DNA from: Bradyrhizobium sp. sBnM-33 | GTDB lineage: Bacteria > Pseudomonadota > Alphaproteobacteria > Rhizobiales > Xanthobacteraceae | Assembly: GCF_032917945.1 (NCBI RefSeq) | Contig: NZ_CP136624.1 | Span: 5,580,001 to 5,644,000, forward strand | Reading direction: 5' to 3' | Length of the DNA: 64,000 nt | In this document: one piece after another, positions 51,109-59,982 of the stretch | Position numbering within the stretch: position 1 is the stretch's first letter | Layout of the letters: each line of letters opens with the position of its first letter | Program-made: the position numbers and the translations under genes | The notes under the pieces: generated by a model | What the model saw: the letters and a program-made list of their open reading frames with translations, nothing else | What the model was told of the DNA's origin: nothing | Database searches by the model: none

Positions 51109-51771
51109 ATGCTTCATGAAGAAGTCGTAGGCCGTGTCCGCGCCATGTTGCTCGACGGCGAGATCCCGCCGGGCGCGCGGATTCCCGAGCGCGACCTCTG
51201 TGAAAAGCTGCAGATCTCGCGCACGCCGCTGCGCGAAGCCCTCAAGGTGCTCGCCGCCGAGGGCCTGGTTCAATTGCTGCCGAACCGCGGCTCGCGCGCG
51301 GCCAGGGTGACCGACAAGGACATGCGCGACCTGTTCGAGGTGTGCCAGGGACTCGAAGCGCTGGCCGGCGAGCTCGCCTGCGAGCGCATCACGGATGCCG
51401 AGATCGCTGAGGTCGCCGCCGCCCACGCCGCGATGGTGCGGCACTACGGCGATCGCGACCTTCTCCAGTACTACCGCTGCAACCGCACCATCCACGAGGC
51501 GATCATCGCGGCAGCCGGCAACCCGGTGCTGTCAGGCCTCTATGAATCCGTCACTGCCCGCATTCGCCGTGCGCGCTATGTCACGCCGATGACGCCACGG
51601 CGCTGGGCGCTGGCGGTGCAGGAGCACGAAGCGATCCTCAATGCACTGCAACGCCGCGACGGCGTGGGGCTGTCGCATATCCTGCGCGCGCATCTGCGCC
51701 ACAAGCGCGAGGAAGTCTTGCAGGCCGGCTTCGCGGAGACCGAGCCGCAAGAAGAGGCTCGCGCATCATAG
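51109..51771 (+). CDS. GntR-family (FadR/FCD) transcriptional regulator
   Basis: A 220-residue protein. Residues 1-70 are the GntR winged helix (GEIPPGARIPERDLCEKLQI, SRTPLREALKVLAAEGLVQL). Residues 75-205 are the helical FCD ligand domain with CNRTIHEAIIAAAGN and LAVQEHEAILNALQRRD, including metal-ligand-type histidines (IHEA, EHEA). ATG 51109 is preferred to the TTG at 51082, which lies inside the operator repeat. It is divergent from the TctCBA/CoA operon and is probably its repressor, released by the substrate or its CoA ester. Confidence 0.85.
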   Translation: MLHEEVVGRVRAMLLDGEIPPGARIPERDLCEKLQISRTPLREALKVLAAEGLVQLLPNRGSRAARVTDKDMRDLFEVCQGLEALAGELACERITDAEIAEVAAAHAAMVRHYGDRDLLQYYRCNRTIHEAIIAAAGNPVLSGLYESVTARIRRARYVTPMTPRRWALAVQEHEAILNALQRRDGVGLSHILRAHLRHKREEVLQAGFAETEPQEEARAS

Positions 51772-52049
51772 CAGCGTCAAGCCTGACGCTGATTCGCATC
51801 CGAAGCGCCCGTCCGTCTCTACCGGAATTCGGCCGTTGCTACGCCCACGCCGAGACGACTCCGGGTTTTTGCGGAGCGGTTTTTCCAAAACGATAACCAC
51901 CCGTTCACCATGACGGCGAATCCCGCCGCGCGATCGACCAAATAATTCAACCCTCAAGTTCCCTTATACCTTTGATGCCTAGTCATACCTCCGGGGATGG
52001 CTGTCATTGCCGTGCAGTGGGGTATCCCTGCGTAAGAGTAGTAAAGCGT

Positions 52050-52847
52050 ATGAACATCGCACGTGTCGTCGTTCTGACCATCGCATTGAGTGCCGGCGGT
52101 GTTGCCGCCTATCTCGCCCGTGGCACCGAAGAGCAATCCCGCCCGGCGGCCGAACCGGTTGCACAGTTGCCGACAGTGGAGATCCTGGTTGCGAAGTCCG
52201 ACATCGGGCTCGGCCAGCCGGTCAAGCCCGAGGACCTGCAATGGCAGGCCTGGCCGGCCGCGACCGCCGGCAGCAATCTGATCAATCGCGCCAGCCAGGC
52301 CGAGGCCATCAAGGAAATCGCCGGCTCGATCGCGCGCAGCCCGTTCTTCGCTGGCGAGCCGATCCGCGAACAGAAACTCGTCAAGGCCAATGGCTCCGGC
52401 TTCATGGCAGCCATCCTGCCGACCGGCTTGCGGGCGCTCTCGACCGAGATCTCGCCGGAGACCGGGGCCGGTGGCTTCATCCTGCCCAACGACCGTGTCG
52501 ACGTCATCCTCTCCAAGCGTGAAAAGAATCCGGACGGCAAGGGGCCCGACATCGTTCAGTCGGAAATCATTCTCTCCAACATCCGCGTGTTGGCGATCGA
52601 TCAGGCGCCGAAAGAAAAAGAGGGCAGCAACTCCCTCGTCGGCCGCACCGCCACGCTCGAACTGAAGCCCGAGCAGGCCGAGACGCTGGCGCGCGCGCGC
52701 CAGAGCGGCTCGCTGTCGCTCGCGCTGCGCAGCATCACCGACGTCAACGCGGCCGAAGGCCGTTCCGAGGAACAGGCTCAAAAACGAAACGAGAGCGTCA
52801 ACGTGGTTCGCTACGGGGTCGCCAATCAAACGACGGCACAGAAGTGA
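52050..52847 (+). CDS. cpaB: Flp/Tad pilus assembly protein CpaB
   Basis: A 265-residue protein with an N-terminal anchor or signal (MNIARVVVLTIALSAGGVAA). An SAF-like domain follows (VEILVAKSDIGLGQPVKPED, GEPIREQKLV), then the conserved LPTGLRALSTEISPETGAGG and FILPNDRVDVILSKR segment. CpaB/RcpC forms part of the periplasmic Tad channel. ATG 52050 starts the anchor. The stop at 52847 is 17 bases before cpaC. Confidence 0.88.
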   Translation: MNIARVVVLTIALSAGGVAAYLARGTEEQSRPAAEPVAQLPTVEILVAKSDIGLGQPVKPEDLQWQAWPAATAGSNLINRASQAEAIKEIAGSIARSPFFAGEPIREQKLVKANGSGFMAAILPTGLRALSTEISPETGAGGFILPNDRVDVILSKREKNPDGKGPDIVQSEIILSNIRVLAIDQAPKEKEGSNSLVGRTATLELKPEQAETLARARQSGSLSLALRSITDVNAAEGRSEEQAQKRNESVNVVRYGVANQTTAQK

Positions 52848-52864
52848 CCGAAAGGACGCCCGAT

Positions 52865-54325
52865 ATGAAGTTTGGGGAAAATCAGTCAGCGATGCGAACC
52901 GTGGCGGTGCGCACCCTGTTATTGTCGGCCGTTGCCGCGCTGACGCTCGGGCCGCTGCTGCCCGTGGTCGCAGCCGAGTCCGAGAAGGATCCGGTGACGA
53001 CGTCTGCCATCGGCCCGGTCAAGATGCGCTTCCTGTCGCTGGGCATCGGCAAGTCGGTGGTGGTCGACCTGCCGCGTGACGTAAAGGACGTGCTGGTCGC
53101 CGACCCGAAGATCGCCAATGCCGTCATTCGCTCCCCGCAACGCGCCTATATCATCGGCGGCGCCGTCGGCCAGACCAACGTGGTGTTTTTCGACGGCGAC
53201 GGCCAGCAGATCGCCTCCTACGACATCGCAGTCAAGCGTGATCTCAACGGCGTGCGCGCCGCGCTGCGCCAGTCAATGCCGGGAATTCATATCGAGGGCG
53301 TCGGCGACAGCGTGCTGCTGACCGGCACGGTATCGAGCCCGGTCGAAGCCCAGCAGGCCGGCGAGATCGCCGCACGGCTGGTGGGAGGCCCCGAGCGGGT
53401 CGTCAACTCGATCGTCGTTCGCGGCCGCGACCAGGTGATGCTGAAGGTCTCCGTCGCAGAAGTCCGGCGGGACATCGTCAAACAGATGGGCATCGATCTC
53501 AGCGCCAGCATGAACGTTGGCAACACCATCGTGAGATTCAACAATACCAATCCCTTCACTGCGAACAACGCGGCGCTCGTCCCCGGCAATGGCCTTCTCA
53601 CGCAATTCGGCTCAGCGCCGTCGGTCCAGGCGGTACTTCGCGCGATGGAAAGTGCCGGCGTTGTGCGCACGCTCGCCGAACCCAATCTGACAGCCATCTC
53701 CGGCGAGTCCGCGACCTTTATCTCCGGCGGCGAATTTCCCATTCCGACCGGCGTGACCTGCCAGACATCAACGACTGGTGTCATCGGAGGGTGCGTCCAG
53801 ACAGTCACCTTCAAGAAGTTTGGCATCTCGCTCAACTTCACGCCGGTCGTACTGTCCGAGGGAAGGATCAGCCTGCGGGTGATGACGGAAGTGTCGGAAG
53901 TCTCGACCGAAAACTCGCTGACGGGCGGTGCCGGTGGAACGACGATTCCGTCGATCAAGACGCGGCGTGCCGAGACGACGCTGGAAATCCCATCCGGCGG
54001 CTCGATGGCGATGGCCGGCCTGATCCAGGAGCGGACCAAGCAGGCGATCAACGGGATGCCTGGCGTGGACCAAATCCCCATTTTGGGCCAGCTCTTCAGG
54101 AGCCAGGACTTCGTCAACAACGAGACCGAACTCATGGTGATTGTGACGCCCGTCATCGTCCGGGCGGTTTCCCAGAAAGAGCTGTCGCGTCCCGACGACG
54201 GATTTTCGCCTGCATCCGATTCACAGTCGTCGCTGCTCGCTCGCATCAACCGGACTTACGGCGTTGCCGCCCGCACCGATACGGTCGGGGCCGATCAGGG
54301 CAATTTTGGTTTCATCATTGATTGA
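52865..54325 (+). CDS. cpaC: Tad pilus secretin CpaC
   Basis: A 486-residue outer-membrane secretin. It has signal segment AVRTLLLSAVAALTLGPLLP, the N-terminal secretin domain (LSLGIGKSVVVDLPRDVKDV, VADPKIANAVIRSPQRAYII), a BON-like stretch (GDSVLLTGTVSSPVEAQQAG), and the secretin core (QVMLKVSVAEVRRDIVKQMG, GMPGVDQIPILGQLFRSQDF, NNETELMVIVTPVIV). AAGGA lies 10 bases before ATG 52865. It forms the pilus exit pore. Confidence 0.9.
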   Translation: MKFGENQSAMRTVAVRTLLLSAVAALTLGPLLPVVAAESEKDPVTTSAIGPVKMRFLSLGIGKSVVVDLPRDVKDVLVADPKIANAVIRSPQRAYIIGGAVGQTNVVFFDGDGQQIASYDIAVKRDLNGVRAALRQSMPGIHIEGVGDSVLLTGTVSSPVEAQQAGEIAARLVGGPERVVNSIVVRGRDQVMLKVSVAEVRRDIVKQMGIDLSASMNVGNTIVRFNNTNPFTANNAALVPGNGLLTQFGSAPSVQAVLRAMESAGVVRTLAEPNLTAISGESATFISGGEFPIPTGVTCQTSTTGVIGGCVQTVTFKKFGISLNFTPVVLSEGRISLRVMTEVSEVSTENSLTGGAGGTTIPSIKTRRAETTLEIPSGGSMAMAGLIQERTKQAINGMPGVDQIPILGQLFRSQDFVNNETELMVIVTPVIVRAVSQKELSRPDDGFSPASDSQSSLLARINRTYGVAARTDTVGADQGNFGFIID

Positions 54326-54364
54326 GATGGAAGCGCTCCATTGATCCGGGACGGGGACAAGAAG

Positions 54365-55105
54365 ATGACGAATAGAACATCGCTGGATCGCCCACGCACG
54401 CTGCGCCTCGTCGGCGCCCTCGTCGGCCTTTCAGCTGCGCTTGGAGCCTGCACGCAGACCACGGAGATCGTAACGGCGAGCGTACCTTCCAATGATTACC
54501 GCCAGCGTCACCCGATCGCCGTTACAGAAGCCAACCGCTCGATCGTCGTGTTCGTCGGCCAGGCCCGCGGCGGTCTTTCCGCCCCACAGCGCACCGACAT
54601 CATAGGTCTGGCGCATACCTGGGTTCGCGAAGGAACTGGAGCGATCGTCGCCGACGTGCCGGTCGACACGCCCAATGCACGCGCGGCTGCAGCCTCGTTC
54701 CAGGAAATCCGATCGCTGCTGATGGCGGGCGGCGTGCCCTCTCGCGCCATTACGATGCGACACTATCATCCGGACGATCCTCGTACCTTGCCAACGATAA
54801 GGCTGAGCTATCCGAAAATTTCGGCGGTGGCCGGTCCTTGCGGCCTGTGGCCGGAAGACCTCGGCCCGAACATCGACAACAGCGGCTACAACGAAAACCG
54901 CCAGTACCATAATTTTGGCTGCGCGACCCAGCGCAACCTCGCGGCGATGGTCGACAACCCGGCGGACCTCGTGCAGCCGCGTCCAGAGACGGCCGCCTAC
55001 ACGCCGCGGCGCAGTATCGCCTTTGACAAATATCGCAAGGGCGTTGCGACCGAGACCACCTACCCCGAAGCCGACAAGGCCAAACTCAGCGATACAGGCA
55101 AATGA
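54365..55105 (+). CDS. cpaD: Tad pilus lipoprotein CpaD
   Basis: A 246-residue protein. Lipobox LSAALGAC sits after a hydrophobic leader (LVGALVGLSAALGAC). The mature part has the CpaD pattern YRQRHPIAVTEANRSIVVFV, the RITMRHYHPDDPRTLPTIRL-like middle, and FGCATQRNLAAMVDNPADLV near the end. It helps place the CpaC secretin in the outer membrane. Its last four bases overlap cpaE. Confidence 0.88.
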   Translation: MTNRTSLDRPRTLRLVGALVGLSAALGACTQTTEIVTASVPSNDYRQRHPIAVTEANRSIVVFVGQARGGLSAPQRTDIIGLAHTWVREGTGAIVADVPVDTPNARAAAASFQEIRSLLMAGGVPSRAITMRHYHPDDPRTLPTIRLSYPKISAVAGPCGLWPEDLGPNIDNSGYNENRQYHNFGCATQRNLAAMVDNPADLVQPRPETAAYTPRRSIAFDKYRKGVATETTYPEADKAKLSDTGK

Positions 55106-56385
55106 TCAGCCGCGTCTTTCATAACTCCCAGGATCAACTGGACGACACGCCGGCGCAGCCCGAGGAATACATCTCGCCGGCGCCTCGTGTATCGGTACAG
55201 GCCTTTTGCGCCAGCGTGGCGATCGCAACCGCGGTGCGCGCGGCGAGCGAAGACCGCCGTCTCGGCAAAGCCCATCTTTCGGTTCACATGGGCGGCATTG
55301 CCGCCGCCATCGAGGCCTACCACACGGCGCCGACGCCGAACGTCATCTTGCTGGAGACTGAAGCCGGCTGCGATATCCTCGAAGGGCTCGATGAACTCGC
55401 GACCGTCTGCGACGCGGGAACGCGCGTCGTCGTGATCGGCAGTGCCAACGATGTCACGCCCTATCGCGAACTGGTGCGGCGCGGCGTCAGCGACTACGTT
55501 ACCGGACCGATCGAACCCATTGACGTGGTGCGCGCAATATGCGGTCTCTATGCGGCATCCGAGGCCGTGGCCGTCGGCCGCATCGTCGCCGTCGTCGGCG
55601 CCAAGGGCGGCGTCGGTGCATCCACCGTCGCACATAACGTGGCCTGGACGATTGCGCGCGATCTTGCGCTCGATTCCGTCGTGATCGATCTCGACCTTGC
55701 CTTCGGTACCGCCGGCCTCGATTACAATCAAGATCCGGTTCAGGGCATTGCCAATGCCGTCTTCCAGCAGGAACGGCCGGACTCCGCATTCATGGAGCGT
55801 CTGCTGGCGAAATGCACCGACCGCCTCAACCTCTTGGCGGCGCCGGCGACATTGGACCAGGTCTACGATTTCGGCGCCGACGCATTCGACGCGATCTTCG
55901 ATACGATGCGCATGACGACCCCCTGCATCGTGCTCGACGTTCCTCACCAATGGTCGGCATGGACCAAGCGCACGCTGGTCGGCGCAGACGACATTCTGAT
56001 CGTCGCCGAGCCCGACCTCGCCAATATGCGCAACACCAAGAACATGCTGAACGTGCTGAAGGCGGCGCGGCCCAATGACCGCCCGCCGCTTTATTGCCTC
56101 AACCAGGTCGGCATGCACAAGCGCCCGGAGATATCCACGCGCGAATTCGCCAAGGCGATCGAGAGCCAGCCGATCGCGGCCATTCCGTTCGATTCGAAGA
56201 TGTTCGGCACCGCCGCCAACAACGGCCAGATGATCGCGCAGATCGCCGCCAAGCATCGCACCACCCAGATGTTCCTGCAGATGGCGCAGCGCCTGACAGG
56301 CCATGCCGTGACCAAGCGATCGCGGACCTCGTTCCTGATGCCGCTCATCAAGAAGCTGCAGGGCACCACGGCCCGCAGGGCTTGA
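55102..56385 (+). CDS. cpaE: Tad pilus localisation ATPase CpaE (TadZ)
   Basis: A 427-residue protein. The N-terminal receiver-like domain has VILLETEAGCDILEGL and VIGSANDVTPYRELVRRGVS. The MinD/ParA-type ATPase domain has a deviant Walker A VVGAKGGVGASTVAHN near residue 167, DLDLAFGTAGLDYNQ and PFDSKMFGTAANNGQMI. TadZ/CpaE proteins mark the cell pole for pilus assembly. In related operons cpaF, tadB and tadC follow; here the operon ends and a convergent gene begins. Confidence 0.88.
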   Translation: MISRVFHNSQDQLDDTPAQPEEYISPAPRVSVQAFCASVAIATAVRAASEDRRLGKAHLSVHMGGIAAAIEAYHTAPTPNVILLETEAGCDILEGLDELATVCDAGTRVVVIGSANDVTPYRELVRRGVSDYVTGPIEPIDVVRAICGLYAASEAVAVGRIVAVVGAKGGVGASTVAHNVAWTIARDLALDSVVIDLDLAFGTAGLDYNQDPVQGIANAVFQQERPDSAFMERLLAKCTDRLNLLAAPATLDQVYDFGADAFDAIFDTMRMTTPCIVLDVPHQWSAWTKRTLVGADDILIVAEPDLANMRNTKNMLNVLKAARPNDRPPLYCLNQVGMHKRPEISTREFAKAIESQPIAAIPFDSKMFGTAANNGQMIAQIAAKHRTTQMFLQMAQRLTGHAVTKRSRTSFLMPLIKKLQGTTARRA

Positions 56386-56401
56386 GCAAGGCATAACAGC
56401 G

Positions 56402-56419
56402 CAGCGGCGTTGGCCGCTG
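56402..56419. terminator. Bidirectional hairpin between cpaE and the TadD-like gene
   Basis: CAGCGGC and GCCGCTG pair over 7 bp around a GTTG loop, 17 bases after the cpaE stop and 36 bases from the convergent stop at 56455. No long T-run is seen. Confidence 0.5.
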
Positions 56420-56454
56420 ACGCTGATCGCACTGTCGAGCGAAGTGGATTAAGC

Positions 56455-57282
56455 CTAGTCTGTGCGTCGGGCCGCGGCGATCGGCATCTTGTCGGCTTCG
56501 GCCCGCGCGTTCTCCTTGTCCTTTCGCGCCAGCATCCGCTTCAATTGCGCGACGTTGGCTGCCGCCTCGGCGGGTGGCAGGTCGGCCTTCACGATCTTTT
56601 CTGCCTCGGCAAAATGGCCCTGCAGGCCGACCGCCAGTGCAAGATTGGCGCGCACGCGCGGATCGGTCCCGGCCAGGCTGTGGGCGCGACGCAGCGTCTC
56701 CTCCGCCCTGGGCAGATCCTTCGAAAGCACATAGGACAGTCCGAGATTGGACAGCACCGACGGATGGTCGGGCACGATTTTCAGCGCGCTCGCATAGTAT
56801 TGCCGCGCCTCCTCGTATCGGCCGAGTTGATCCAGTGTTGCTCCCTGCGCCGACAGCAGCCGCCAATCGGGATCATCGGGGCTGTGGGCGCGGCCGAGCA
56901 CGTCGAAGGCCTGCTGGAAATTGCCGTTATCCGCCAGCGCGCGGCCGTAGGCTGCGAGCAGCAGCTTGTTGCCCGGATGGGCGATGGAGGCCTGTTCAAG
57001 CACCGCAACCGCCTGCGGCCGCTGCCCCGCCGCGCGAAGCGCCCTACCGTATTTCAGCGCCGCGTCGGCATCCCTGGGATTGGCGCGATAGCGTTCCTGG
57101 TGAAGTTGGACCTCGCGGCGCGGATCAGTGGCGCGGCCGGTGTCGGCCTTCTCGTCGATCGAACCGGTAACGTCTGCTAGTCCCGAGGTCTGGCAGCCGC
57201 CAAGCCCCATCGCCAGGATCAGGGCCGACGTGCACGCAACAAGCCGCGCGACGCGGGGCGGGTGGGATAACTTCTGGAACAT
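56455..57282 (-). CDS. TadD-like TPR lipoprotein
   Basis: A 275-residue protein. The leader LVACTSALILAMGLGGC ends in a lipobox (LGGC, Cys about 30). Residues 60-240 contain about five TPR units (DADAALKYGRALRAAGQRPQ, LLAAYGRALADNGNFQQAFD, LSNLGLSYVLSKDLPRAEET, VRANLALAVGLQGHFAEAEK). TadD is a pilotin-like TPR lipoprotein of Tad systems, usually downstream of tadC. Here it is convergent with cpaE, which suggests local rearrangement. A different TPR lipoprotein is possible. Confidence 0.75.
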   Translation of the reverse strand: MFQKLSHPPRVARLVACTSALILAMGLGGCQTSGLADVTGSIDEKADTGRATDPRREVQLHQERYRANPRDADAALKYGRALRAAGQRPQAVAVLEQASIAHPGNKLLLAAYGRALADNGNFQQAFDVLGRAHSPDDPDWRLLSAQGATLDQLGRYEEARQYYASALKIVPDHPSVLSNLGLSYVLSKDLPRAEETLRRAHSLAGTDPRVRANLALAVGLQGHFAEAEKIVKADLPPAEAAANVAQLKRMLARKDKENARAEADKMPIAAARRTD

Positions 57283-57449
57283 CTAGCGGGACTCACTGCG
57301 GCACCTGTCCAGAAGTGTTCACAGCTTAACCCTAAATTCAGGTTAAGCTCGCCCGCCTTTACGGTAGTTGGCGACCTTCGCGGGTCCTCGTGGCCAGCCG
57401 CGGCATGGCGCCCTGCCCCGAACCGGCCGTGCCGCCGCTGCTGCGCGGC

Positions 57450-57695
57450 CTAGTCGAGGAACTGCGCGCCGAGTTCGCAACCGATCCGCCAAGCCAGCTT
57501 GCACTGACGCGGCCTTCCCTCCGAAAAGATCACCGTGAATTCGGGAGGAATTTCGGGATATTCGGCGATAATCTTCACGCCGCCATCCGACATATCCGTA
57601 ATCATGCAGTCGCGCGGCAATCCGCCGGTCGCAAACTGTATTTTCGCAAAGTTTCTGCACGCACGTCGTTCGCTTCTGCGGCGATTCGCTAACAT
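57450..57695 (-). CDS. Small PilZ-domain protein
   Basis: An 81-residue protein. MLANRRRSERRACRNFAKIQ matches the PilZ RRxxRR...C/A start, and MITDMSDGGVKIIAEY is the DxSxxG motif that binds cyclic di-GMP, followed by beta-barrel strands. ATG 57695 is preferred over one 10 codons upstream on spacing to AGGG. It may respond to c-di-GMP near the pilus genes; partner unknown. Confidence 0.75.
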   Translation of the reverse strand: MLANRRRSERRACRNFAKIQFATGGLPRDCMITDMSDGGVKIIAEYPEIPPEFTVIFSEGRPRQCKLAWRIGCELGAQFLD

Positions 57696-57786
57696 GTCTA
57701 CCCTGGCCCTGCTGGAGTGATTCACCCGAAGGTGCGCTCAGCTTTACCGAAGAATTGTTGGAATTGACCTAGCGCCACGGCTCGCA

Positions 57787-57803
57787 ATGTAACGGTTACG
57801 TTC
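57787..57803. promoter_or_regulatory. Palindromic site upstream of the Na/Pi cotransporter
   Basis: AATGTAACGGTTACGTT contains an 11-base palindrome GTAAC-G-GTTAC, about 155 bases before the cotransporter start and 90 bases before the PilZ start. It may be an operator; the regulator is unknown. Confidence 0.3.
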
Positions 57804-57955
57804 GAATTCCGTTTACCGAACCCGGAGCCGGCAACACCTTCGAACACCGGCAGGCCACGCTCGAGCTCGCCCGTTTTCGGCGAATTAAAGGGTTGATCGC
57901 CCCTCGTTAGGCGATAGCCTGACCCCTCGACTCGATTTGGCGGAAACTGACGCGC

Positions 57956-59640
57956 ATGGGAAGCCTCGTCCTTCTCGACCTGATGGGCGGCGTGGCATTG
58001 CTGCTGTGGGGCCTGCACATGGTCCACAGCGGGATCCTGCGCGCGTTCGGGCCGAACCTGCGCCAGTTGCTGGCAAAGGCCCTGAGCAACCGCTTCTCTT
58101 CCTTCGCTGCCGGCCTCGGTCTGACCGCGCTGCTGCAAAGCAGCACCGCGACGGCGCTGATCACGAGTTCGTTTACGTCGGACGGGCTCGTCAGCCTGGT
58201 GCCTGCGCTCGCCATCATGCTCGGCGCCAATGTCGGCACCACGCTGATCGTGCAGATCCTGTCGTTCAACATCGCCGCCGTCTCGCCCGTGCTATTCCTC
58301 ATTGGCCTGGTCGCCTTCCGCACCGGGCCGCGCTCGCGCATCAAGGACATCGGCCGCGTATTCATCGGGCTCGGCCTCATGCTGCTGGCGCTGCACATCC
58401 TGCTCAATACGCTGGCGCCAGCGGAGAACGCGCCGGGCGTGCGCGTATTCATGAACGCCATCACCGGCGATCCCGTGCTCTGCATCCTGTTCGCTGCGGT
58501 CGTGACCTGGCTCGTGCATTCCTCTGTTGCCAGCGTGCTGCTGGTGATGTCGCTGGCCTATGCGCATTTCATCACCCCCTATGCGGCGCTGGCGCTCGTG
58601 CTCGGCGCCAATCTCGGCAGCGCCATCAATCCGATCCTCGAGGGCGCGCGCCGCGGCAATCCCGCGAGCTATCGGCTTCCGCTCGGCAACCTCGTCAACC
58701 GGTTTGTCGGCGTCCTGCTGGTGGCGCCGTTCCTGCAACCGATCACGGAGCTTCTGATCGCGTGGCAACCGGATGTAGCCAAGGCAACTGCTCTGTTCCA
58801 CATCGCCTTCAACGTTGCGACCGCAGCTCTCTTCATTGGCCTGCTCGATGTGATGGCGCGCCTGTTAAAGAGGTTGCTGCCCGAGCGCGTCAAGGAGGCC
58901 GACCCGAAAGGTCCTCGCTATCTCGACGAGAGCGCACTTGAGACCCCTTCCCTCGCGCTGGCGGATGCCGCCCGCGAGACCCTGCGTATGGGCGATCAGG
59001 TCGAGATCATGCTGCGCAAGGTGATGGCGGCGATGATGACCAACGACCGCGCGCTGGTTGACGAAGTCTCGCGGATGGACAACAGCGTCGACAGCCTCGA
59101 CGAGGCAATCAAGCTCTATGTCACGAAACTCACCCGCGGCAGTCTCGACGAGCGCGAGGGACACCGGGCGATGGAGATCGTCTCCTTCGCCATCAACCTC
59201 GAGCATATCGGCGACATCATCGACAAGAATTTGAGCGAACTGGCAACCAAGAAGATCAAGCGCCGCTTTCAGTTCTCGGCCGAGGGTGCCGAGGAGCTTT
59301 CGGCTTTCCACAAGCGCACGATGGATTCGCTCCGGATCGCGTTCGGGGTCTTCATGTCGGGTGACCTCAACGAAGCGCGAAAATTGCTGGCCGAGAAGGC
59401 CGCGCTGCGCAATGCCGAGCTCGCCGCCACCGAGCGGCACCTCGACCGCGTGCGTGAAGGCCGGCCCGAAACCATCGAGACCACGTCGCTTCATCTCGAC
59501 GTCTTGCGCGACCTCCGGCGCATTCACTCGCACATCTGCTCGGTCGCCTATCCGTGCTCGATGCCGCCGGCGAACTCGCCGCCTATCGCAGCGCCGAAAG
59601 CGAATTGCCCGCATTGCCCACGGTGGCGCCGAGCCGCTGA
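57956..59640 (+). pseudogene. Na/Pi cotransporter family protein with PhoU-like domain, frameshifted at the C-terminus
   Basis: Membrane repeats of the NptA/SLC34 type: GLTALLQSSTATALITSSFT and VTWLVHSSVASVLLVMSLAY, each carrying the SS-rich sodium/phosphate motif, and ALVLGANLGSAINPILEGAR. A PhoU-like helical domain fills residues 330-530 (LVDEVSRMDNSVDSLDEAIK, INLEHIGDIIDKNLSELA). Near 59552 the frame slips. With one extra C after VAYP it continues VLDAAGELAAYRSAESELPA to TGA 59638. Uncorrected, it runs to 59710 with unrelated residues and overlaps the next gene. Function would be Na+-dependent phosphate uptake. Loss of only the last 33 residues may be harmless. Confidence 0.8.
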
Positions 59641-59643
59641 CCG

Positions 59644-59982
59644 TCAGCGATCGAGCGTCTTCGAGGCGGTGGCACGGTTCTTCACGATCAGCATGATGTT
59701 TCTGATGTAGATGATCGTGGCCAGCGACTGGCCGATGATGATCACAGGCTCGCGCTTGGCGATGCCGTAGATCAGCGTCATCATGCCGCCTCCCATCGAG
59801 AAGAACCAGAACGCCATCGGCACCACGCTCTGTCCGGCCCGCTCGCTCGAGATCCACTGCACCAGGAAACGCGCGGTGAACAGCAATTGCGCGATCAGCC
59901 CGAACGCCAGCCAGAAATCGAACTTGGCGACGAAAACGTCGTAGAGATAGTCGCCGAGCGCCTGGCCGTATTGAATCAGCAT
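59644..59982 (-). CDS. LAB_N-domain small membrane protein
   Basis: A 112-residue protein with three to four membrane helices. FLVQWISSERAGQSVVPMAF, FFSMGGGMMTLIYGIAKREP and IGQSLATIIYIRNIMLIVK match the lipid-A-disaccharide-synthase N-terminal (LAB_N) family, small proteins next to polyprenyl-phosphate glycosyltransferases. ATG 59982 shares its A with the upstream glycosyltransferase TGA, so the two are coupled; an upstream extension to 60066 lies inside that gene. It may help flip or stabilise the lipid-linked sugar. Confidence 0.8.
   Translation of the reverse strand: MLIQYGQALGDYLYDVFVAKFDFWLAFGLIAQLLFTARFLVQWISSERAGQSVVPMAFWFFSMGGGMMTLIYGIAKREPVIIIGQSLATIIYIRNIMLIVKNRATASKTLDR

Noticed and set aside
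59640..59710. Last residues of the uncorrected Na/Pi transporter frame as genuine protein
   Set aside because: They overlap the LAB_N gene and differ from the family; the alternative frame gives a normal C-terminus ending at 59640.
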